DNA of 27,256 nt from contig JACGCK010000412.1 in assembly GCA_014925825.1 (NCBI GenBank), forward strand, positions 1-27,256, given 5' to 3'. The notes below the pieces were generated by a model. The model ran no database searches and was not told the origin of the DNA. It was given only the letters and a program-made list of their open reading frames with translations. Of the stretch, positions 20,603 to 27,256 are shown in pieces; the stretch's first letter is position 1, and every line of letters starts with the position of its first letter. Origin of the DNA: Pholiota molesta (Eukaryota > Basidiomycota > Agaricomycetes > Agaricales > Strophariaceae). The translations under genes and the position numbers were made by a program.

Positions 20603-21230
20603 AGGTCGTAGTAGCACCACTGTATGTACTTGACGAGACCTGTGAGTTTTTAAATTCACCGCGCGCGGCCAACATGAGAATCGGGCAGTCCAAATTTTTG
20701 ATCAGACAAGTCCACCTCCACCTTCAATCCACATTTCAACAGGACTTAGGACCTGGTGATGGCGAGCATTCGTAAACATGCCGGAGGGCGCCAAATATTA
20801 CCTTCAAGATTATTCCAAAGTTAGAAGATGTGCCTGTCGCAGAGATATTGGAGGGATGGGAGGCGAGGGCTTGAAAGACTCAGCCTCGATTCAACGCTTA
20901 GTAACACCTTTTGTATCAATTTTCGTACATTATGTACTGTCAAGAAACTGAGATTCTACGTGGTTAAGGATACATTCATCTATTATCTAACACATGTATA
21001 CATCTAGGCTTTACTTGCGAGAGTGAACAAAAAAATACAGACCAAAATAAGACACGTACGCCCAACGGCAAAAACGTCGCTGACATCCGTCTCTCCTGAA
21101 AACGAGGCAGCCTTCCTGGAAGATACACGTCAAAAGGATAAGCCGGCGGTGGAACAGCCAGTCAGCTAACCGCGCTCATCCTGTATTTCTTCCACGTTCC
21201 CGTGCCACCCTGGACCTGGACGCGCTCGTC
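20603..21230. other. intergenic spacer, no gene seen
   Basis: No supported coding exon; a 21-codon open frame near 20758 has no recognisable features. The last ~90 bp (from about 21145) match the flank of the repeat copy at 15912-16001. Confidence 0.45.
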
Positions 21231-22375
21231 GTCAGAATAAGAATCCGAATATGAGATAGATACATGATCGACGCTAACACACACCAGGTTCATCACTGTC
21301 CGCTTCGAGTACCGCACCCAGAAAAACCAGATCGACCACTTACAGTTCACACCCCCCGGCCTGCGGATCCTTCACAGGCTTCCCGTTACGAACGGAAAGC
21401 CCCAACGCGGCACTGGGAGTCCAGCAAGGCAAGACGCGCGAACGCCCGCATGCTCGCAGCGCCGATCCATCCGTGGCAGCTTCCGCCCAGCCGGCTTCCC
21501 TCCGCCATTCGAATAAAGCTGGCTTGACCGTCGGTGCTATGAAGAGATGAGGCGCGGAGGAGACTCGTCTGGTGATGAGACGAATGTTGCGGAGGTGCAG
21601 TATCGCGAGGCCGGTGTTTGTGATACTATATTGAAAAGGCATACTAGATCGAAAAATATTGTCAGAATAGTAAAATATGAGATAGATACGCGCACGATGC
21701 GAACACACACCAGGTTCATCACTGTCCATCTCGAGCACCGCACCTAGAAAACTTGATCGATACTGATAGTCACAGCGCCCGCCTGCAGATCCTTCGCAGG
21801 CTTTTCATTACGCGCGGAAAGTCCCGACGCCACAGTGAGAGTCCAGCAAGGCCAGCAGAGCGCGCTCTTGCATGCTCGCCAGCGATGATCCGTGGTATCG
21901 TCCACCCAGCCGGCGGTTTCTCAGTCGTTCGATGAAGCTGGCATGGGCGTCGGCGCTTATGACGAGATGAGGCGGATGAGACCAAGTTGCGGAGTGCAGT
22001 ATCGCGAGCCGGTGTTAATACTACTACATTGAAAAGGCATACTAAACCAGAAACATTCGTCAGAATTAAAATATGAGATAGATACGCGAACGACGCGGAC
22101 ACACACCACGTTCATCACTATCCGATTCGAGTTCCGCGCCCCGAGAAACCCGATCGACCACTTATAGTCACAGCGCCCCCGCCTGCATATCCTTCGCAGG
22201 CGTCCCTCACGCACGAAAATCCAACACCGCCGCACTGGGGTCCAGCAAGGCAAGCAGCGCGTGCTGTCGCATGCGCGCAGCGCCAATCCATCCGTGGCAG
22301 CTCCCACCTAGCCGGCGTTTGCTCCGTCGCCGTCGGCGCTTATGACGAGATGTGGCGCGGAGGGCACTCGTGCCG
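21231..22375 (+). repeat. tandem array of three ~400-bp units
   Basis: Units start at 21231, 21661 and 22059, each opening with GTCAGAAT...ATATGAGATAGATAC. Each then has ACACACACCA, GTTCATCACT, a GATCGA stretch, a CCTGC..ATCCTTC.CAGGC stretch, GTCCAGCAAGGC, GCATGC and TTGAAAAGGCATACTA near the end. Units 1 and 2 are 430 and 398 bp; unit 3 is partial (about 317 bp), passing into the membrane-protein-like region. The units are diverged by substitutions and small indels, so the array is not recent. No intact reading frame persists across units. Confidence 0.85.
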
Positions 22376-22429
22376 CGGGGGCTAATGGCGGGGTGATCGT
22401 GGTTGAAGGAGAACATAGGCATCGAACCA

Positions 22430-23046
22430 AGAACAAACAAAAATAACACGAGTAGCAAGGCAGAGCAGAACGGCAGCACCATCCAGATTCCAAGAACAGC
22501 AAAAATGCGGACCATCTGAATACATCATCAGCAACAAGCAGCAAGCCGAGATAACACAGGCATCCAAATGCACAAAGATAAGCTTAGCTGGTACCAGATA
22601 ACCATCGAGGCTTCTATATGAAGTATATCGCCACCCTCGCTCTCGTTTTCAACCATACATTGAACTGCGCATCGTCCACGTCGTTGCCATACGAGTAACC
22701 CGACCCATATCGAGGTTTCCCGAGCAACCTTCAACTCATACAGACGTCGTGGGTATAGAAGTATGTGGTGTAACGAGCGTCGAGGAGGGGGAAGTGGATA
22801 TAGAACCAAGACGGAAACTGGTGCAGTGGAGCGTAGCAGCAAGCCGATGCAGACAGAAAGTTCAAAGGAACGATAAGCGCTAAGCCCGCGTAGTTTCTCC
22901 GCAGAATGTGTGGCTCGGGTAGGCAGACGCCTCAAGGAGATGAAGCGCCTGTCCTTGGGATCGTGCCAGGATTGTGCGCCTGCATATGCCAATGGTGGAC
23001 TGGGAAAGGGTTGGGCGTCCGAAATCGTCCGACCAGTTCTCGTCAC
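22430..23046 (-). pseudogene. membrane-protein-like frame, duplicated (copy B)
   Basis: Counterpart of 16725-17330 in the same orientation. It reads KDRRFISLRRL, STAPVSVLVLYPLPPPRRSL, RRLYELKVARETSIWVGLL and RRGRCAVQCMVENESEGGD in a single frame. The hydrophobic C terminus (DVFRWSAFLLFLE) is then damaged by small indels relative to copy A. The start is not fixed. Unrecognised family. Confidence 0.4.
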
Positions 23047-23309
23047 TTGTCACTCATCACAGCCGGTCCGTCGGTTCCGATTACCTAGAACAGATCTTCT
23101 TGAACCTTTCCTCGAGTCCTCCATCACAAGCTCCAAGACATCGTCAATGCAGACCCTAGCACGCAGAGCGCACCTGTAGAATGTGGGTTCCCATAGAACC
23201 CGTTTCGCGAAAGGTGCAGTGTTCTCTGTCTGGTATCCCTCTAGCGCTCATTTTTGGTATATGCACGCTAGAGCAATTACGCTGCATCTGAATCAGTGTA
23301 CGGCGTCAT

Positions 23310-23784
23310 GGCACACCTTTGCCACGAAGACGTACCACGGTCCTGCTTAAGTCAAGCTCAGGTCCAACATCCACCGCCTGGAGTGCGCGATGACGCTCGT
23401 ACACGACTTCCGTGTCGGCTTCGACGTGTTCGCCTCCAGGTTCGCCGAACCCGTACGTCCTCCCTCCTTCGCCCCACTAACACAGCCCGCCCTCCCCCAA
23501 TACCGCCCTCCTTTCTGTCCGCCCCCGAACCCAGCCCGCCATAAAAACATAGAAACTCGAATCCGCGCGCCTACGACCTCCGCGACAGTAGACTACCCCG
23601 CCATGATCACGCTCAGCAGTGTCAGCACGCCGGGCCCCGTGCGTCTGCCGCTCGCGTCCCCCAAGTACCTCGCGATCCACGCCGCGTGTGCAGGGATCGC
23701 GCCGCACTCCAGCGCGGCGGAGTGGATGGGAGGGTGTATCAGGAGCTGTACGAGGGCGGAGCAGGGGGTCGACCGCGCTGGTGC
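23310..23784 (+). pseudogene. HNH-nuclease-family remnant, tandem copy 1
   Basis: Encodes NIHRLECAMTLVHDFRVGFD, a partial F.SRFAE block, and then, after a Pro-rich stretch, PTTSATVDYPAMITL and SPKYLAIHAACAGIA with SSAAEWMG. It is the same C-terminal region as 17660-18285. The helical tail is cut short by the start of the second copy. Frame breaks and the missing nuclease core make it a pseudogene. Confidence 0.5.
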
Positions 23785-24385
23785 GCCTGTGCCACGAACA
23801 CTACCGCGGGCCCTGCTCAATCAAGCCCAAGTCCAATATCCGCCGCCTGGAGAACGCGCTGACGCTCGTACACGACTTACAGCGCCTTTCGCGTCCGCTT
23901 CGACGTGTCCGCCTTCTGGTTCGCCGATACCGTACCTCCTCGCCTCCTTCGCCCCACCAGCACAGCCCTCCCTCTCCCAATACCGCCCCTTCTATTCTGT
24001 CTGACCCCGAACCCAGCCCGCCATAAACAGATAGATACGCTAATCCACGCGCCTACGACTTCCGCGACTACCCTACCCCGCCAGTGGGCCGCCACGATCA
24101 CGCTCAGCACGCCGGAACCCGTGCGTCCGCTCCCGTCCCCCAAGTACCTCGCGATCCACGCCACGTGTGCACGGGTCTCGCCGCACTCCGGCGCGGCGGA
24201 GTTGATTGGGCGGTGTATCAGGGGATGGAGCAGGGGGTCGATGTGGCTGGAATCCGGGGCAGGTCGGGCGGGCGTTGGAGCGGCGCTTAGGGCGCTGCAG
24301 GTTGGGGAGGTGGAGTGAGGGCTTTTGGTTTTGAGTGTTGTGGTCGGAGCCTTTCAGATACAGTTATTGGCAAGTCGTGGTATGT
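23785..24385 (+). pseudogene. HNH-nuclease-family remnant, tandem copy 2
   Basis: Starts with VRLCHEHYRGPC and KPKSNIRRLENALTLVHDL, shifts frame to RVRFDVSAFWFADTVPP, then LPSPKYLAIHATCARV and a damaged helical tail ending near GAALRALQVGEVE. Period against copy 1 is about 470 bp. Similarity to the inverted copy in the first block continues about 70 bp past the tail to about 24385. Confidence 0.52.
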
Positions 24386-24460
24386 TGTGGTAGATGACAA
24401 GTAGAATTCGTCTACATAGGACGCCTATCAATATGTACTCAAATTGAATCTGACGGACGA

Positions 24461-24783
24461 GCCCACAAAGCTTTGGGCTGATCCCCCAGTCCTCGATCAC
24501 GTTCTGACGGACAACGTTGAAACACACGGTAAATAACGATCCCGTTTTCGTACTATGTATGCCTCACGAGGTGTTAATCATTCTTCATTGGATAGGTATC
24601 ATCATGAACGATGATTCAGATCACCAAATATCCGTGATATCAATTTCCAGGCCTTTGCTGCGCGGTTGACCGCAGAGGGTGTCTGGGACGTGTCAAGACT
24701 GGCCGTATATTGTTTACGCGACGTTCTGGAGGAAGATCCGGACTACTACATTGTGGGCTATAACAAAGTAGGCCCACATCTTC
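24461..24783 (+). pseudogene. truncated second copy of the DUF3632-type gene
   Basis: Matches about 20014-20330 at the DNA level, including the intron (24529-24619, same GTAAAT donor and GATTCAG acceptor) and CGACGTTCTGGAGGAAGATC. A 10-base deletion just after the acceptor breaks the frame. Both ends of the gene are missing. Confidence 0.8.
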
Positions 24784-25262
24784 CCATCACCGCGGGTTCC
24801 GTCTGCTGCCCCCACATTATGCGCGCTGTTCTCACTCGCGCCGGCTCCAAAAATAAATGACGACCAACACCAACGAGCAAATCTTGAATGAAGGCCGCCC
24901 GACAGACGATGCTGCTTAACAAATATTTCGTTGTCTTCTGCACTCCATTCGGGCGCTTGGCAAGCGCTTAATTTGTCAGAATCACAGATGTAGAGTCTCG
25001 TCGGAGAATTTAGTGCTAGTTAATCCTTTAACAGGCGCAGAATTATTTCTTAATGTCCACAGGGCCCCTCTTTGTCATATCTTATCGGAATTAAATCGAG
25101 GGGTCGACATGGCCGTCGACATGGCTCTCATCAACCGTATAGGTAGAAATATGTTTGTCATTGGCCAATGACGCTATCCCATTTGAAATAACACGTTACA
25201 AACGAAGCTCAGACTGTTCAGTAGTACCCAAAACCATCCTTTGATCCTCCGAGACAGACGCT
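24784..25262. other. intergenic spacer, no gene seen
   Basis: No supported exon; contains a short repeat (GGTCGACATGG / CCGTCGACATGG near 25103-25121). Confidence 0.4.
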
Positions 25263-25883
25263 CTAGCTGCGGGTGCACCTGAAGGAGCTGAGTACGTCGT
25301 TGAAGACAGCAGGAACGCTAGAAAACCCGGGGTTGGTCACAATCAAGCTAGCTCCAGAGCAATTGGCGTCTCTAATAAACAGCCCATTAGCACCATATTT
25401 GTATGTGTACGATCCCTATGGGGCATTGAAGTTACTCACACGAAGGCAACGCAGGTAAATCCTGGGTCGGGGCCAAGGCTCGAGATAGTGTCCTGGAACG
25501 GCGAGCTGAAGTTGATGCATGTATTCACGTTGAAATTGAGATTGGCACAGGTGTTTGAGAAGTTGATGTCGATGCAGACGAAGAGATGACCATCGACTTG
25601 AGCGGCTCTCGCGTCGAGGTTCTCCTGTGTGGTCATTGAGAGATAATCCCCAGAGAATCCAGTCGATGGATGCTACTCACGACATTCGCGGCGGTTACAA
25701 CGTTGCCGCCGATGAGAGCGACAGCGGCTGTCGCGTTGTGGTTCTCCTGTGTGGTTATTCAGAGATAATACCCAGATAATCCAGTTGATGAATGCTACTC
25801 ACGACATTCGCGGCGGGTGCAGCGTTGACGCCGACGAGAGCGACAGCGGCAACGGCGAACAGGCGAGCAAATTTAGCGTACAT
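25263..25883 (-). CDS. small secreted cysteine-rich protein, four exons, duplicated exon
   Basis: Exons 25883-25803, 25746-25681, 25624-25440 and 25371-25263 encode 146 residues in one continuous frame. Introns are 56, 56 and 68 nt, all with GTGAGT donors. MYAKFARLFAVAAVALVGVN is the signal peptide, with cleavage likely after NA. The mature domain begins near exon 3 and has six cysteines in the pattern VCIDI, NTCANL, NTCINF, FTCVAF, NCSG and FRCTR. It resembles small secreted Agaricomycete proteins with a C.l..d..CsG...PG...L......SSfkC layout (recollection). Exon 2 with intron 2 is a 122-bp tandem copy of the exon 1 end plus intron 1, and adds 22 residues including a second AAVALIGGN stretch. 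The promoter is duplicated at 14065-14893. A TATA box is at 25960-25969. Confidence 0.85.
25607..25850 (-). repeat. 122-bp intragenic tandem duplication
   Basis: Two units, 25850-25729 and 25728-25607. Each starts GCCGCTGTCGCTCTC and runs through GCCGCGAATGTC, the splice donor GTGAGTAGCAT, the intron, the acceptor ACCACACAG and GAGAACC. Identity is high but not perfect, so the event is not the latest change in the gene. Both splice sites are preserved in both units. Confidence 0.92.
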
Positions 25884-26632
25884 GTTGAGAGGAATGTGTA
25901 ATGGAAGATAGAACCAGTAGATGAGTTGATTCTGAGGAAACTAACATCGAAAGCTTGCGCTTTTATATGCTTTCTTGCTCTATGTATATAATTATTAAAG
26001 ACATTTACAGCTCCGTTTTGAACGGGTGAAAGACTTGTCAGAGTATATCGTTTGGTAGAATACACAATACATTATGCTTTCATGCCCCTTTTCTTCGTTC
26101 TCTTTTTGATATGCGATGACCAGATATGTTAACAGTGTCTTCATAATAAAAAACCATCGGACACCGTGATACTGCTCAGAACACACGAAAATACTTTGAC
26201 AACCCTCAAAGCAGAATTTCAAATTGCACATCAGAACACAGCTACGGTATGACACCATATGAATACAACTGGCCATCAAAGGTTTATTTAAAACATCCAG
26301 TTATAATTACACCACTACAGAACTCCCAGAGGACGCTGAATTCAAAGTGCAGCCGCCGCGGCCGGAGACAGATTCAGAGCGTCGGCACGCTACAATTGAT
26401 TACTGTGGGCGCAGAAGGATACAGGAGTCAAACCGTGCATGATCAACTGCCTGGCATAGCACATACGAAAAGCCATATGGAACGCAGCGTCGGAGAACGC
26501 TATACTGCACCCCCCGTCTCGACCGCACCAGCGACCATGGTATGTGGTAGGTGCAGTAAGCCTGGCAATCATACGGCGTCTTCGACGTCGTTCTTGGCAG
26601 GTTCTTGGCAATTTTCATCACCGACAAGATAG
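25875..26632. repeat. promoter block of the secreted-protein gene (second copy at 14065)
   Basis: Aligns with 14065-14893 in direct orientation. It includes the start codon, leader, TATA region and a GC-rich distal part (GCCGCCGCGGCCGGAGACAG). Its far end TTCTTGGCAATTTTCATC is also repeated locally near 26692. No gene can be supported inside the distal part. Confidence 0.8.
25960..25969 (-). promoter_or_regulatory. TATA box of the 25883 secreted-protein gene
   Basis: CATATAAAAG on the minus strand, about 78 bp upstream of the ATG. Confidence 0.55.
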
Positions 26633-27210
26633 TGGGCTTTTAATGGAATGCGCACATAGATATAGAGGACAGGCCACCCGACTTCGTTCTTTTCAGGTTC
26701 TCGGCAATTTTCATCGGGGCACCTAGCTTTTTGCGCGACCCAGCGTGGCCGGCGTGCGTCGGCATGCAAAAACCGCACCGCGCACTCCGGTCCGCGTCTG
26801 GCCACGCTTACACACGCTGCTCGCTGCTCACGGCCCTCCGAGTCGTGGGGCTGACAGCTTAGGCCCCTCCAACGCCCGTCTACGTTCCAGGTGGCTGAGA
26901 CTTGGCTGAGACATCGCTTGGAATTCCCATGTGCACCTCATCTGCTCCTGAGGCCTATGACACCACGTCACACTAGTACAATAGGCGTCCGGGGTTCAAA
27001 TTTGAACCTTGTTGACCACAGGAGTTCGAATCTCATTGCTGTCAACGGATGCAGGACTTGCCAGACATTACCTATGTCTTAACGCGATCCGGCGATCCAA
27101 AGACGAGCGCGCGAAATCTGCAGCCCCATTACTTTTGCTGTACTAAATGCACGGACATGCAATATAGCATTCAGAGAATATTCAAACTTGATACTAGTCA
27201 ATTATTTCAG
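26633..27210. other. right-end spacer, no gene seen
   Basis: GC-rich around 26720-26880, then a stretch with GTGGCTGAGACTTGG (26890) and GGGGTTCAAATTTGAA (26993) and GAGTTCGAATCTC (27023), which resemble Pol III A- and B-box words. No cloverleaf can be drawn. Confidence 0.35.
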
Positions 27211-27220
27211 TATATATAAG
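27211..27220 (+). promoter_or_regulatory. TATA-like box pointing off the right edge
   Basis: TATATATAAG about 35 bp before the window end; it may belong to a plus-strand gene starting beyond the window. Confidence 0.35.
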
Positions 27221-27256
27221 CCTTACCGACGTTCTACCAAGGCATAGGTAGCTTGC

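Noticed and set aside
23390..24318. Long Pro/Arg-rich frames as an intact gene
   Set aside because: High GC keeps all frames open. The family blocks alternate between frames and are repeated in tandem, so no single intact product exists.
26249..26632. 127-codon plus-strand frame over the distal promoter block
   Set aside because: The other copy (14648-14944) reads differently after the first third; no family motif and no splice signals support it.
1..27256. CRISPR arrays, bacterial operons, telomere repeats, rRNA or tRNA genes
   Set aside because: No regularly spaced identical repeats, no Shine-Dalgarno-led operons, no TTAGGG-type runs and no cloverleaf sequence were found; the intron pattern is fungal.

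Overview
The window looks like an accessory, repeat-laden stretch of an Agaricomycete (mushroom-forming basidiomycete) nuclear genome. The grounds are many short GT-AG introns (about 46-91 nt, several with CTAAT/CTGAT-type branch sites), small secreted proteins with spliced genes, and a set of protein families I know only from Agaricomycetes. I see no bacterial features, no rRNA or tRNA genes and no CRISPR.

Left third (1-13.5 kb): six neighbouring genes of Agaricomycete-restricted or poorly characterised families. They are a cysteine-motif orphan (137-658, -), a coiled-coil/acidic protein with a conserved GPSGMSSDES block (1528-4272, -), a clean three-exon 162-aa orphan (4570-5172, +), a seven-exon WD40-like protein with a C-terminal membrane anchor (5845-7415, -), a clean two-exon 259-aa orphan (8701-9530, +) and a large protein (10555-13438, +). 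Between them lie a non-autonomous hAT-like element with a perfect 8-bp target duplication (7518-8459) and nine copies of a GGTTTACC-centred palindrome in two clusters (0.67-1.4 kb and 9.75-10.25 kb).

Middle and right (13.5-27.3 kb): a mosaic of duplications. A 0.8-kb block at 14065-14893 repeats the promoter and first codons of the secreted-protein gene at 25263-25883. A composite block (about 15.9-18.3 kb) recurs at about 21.15-24.4 kb. It holds a ~400-bp repeat unit (one copy versus three in tandem), a membrane-protein-like reading frame and HNH-nuclease-family remnants; the nuclease remnant is inverted in the first block. A DUF3632-type gene (19741-20602) has a truncated second copy after the second block (24461-24783). 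An F-box N-terminal remnant (15137-15743) and a four-exon cysteine-rich secreted protein with a Kex2-like site (18406-18938) complete the region.

Recurring themes: several genes carry single-base reading-frame breaks, most of which can be explained by one base gained or lost in a homopolymer run, so pseudogenisation and sequence error must be separated. The secreted-protein gene at 25263-25883 contains a 122-bp tandem duplication spanning exon end plus intron that has created an extra in-frame exon. Gene functions are mostly unknown and no pathway links them; the window reads as a fast-evolving, duplicated and transposon-invaded island.
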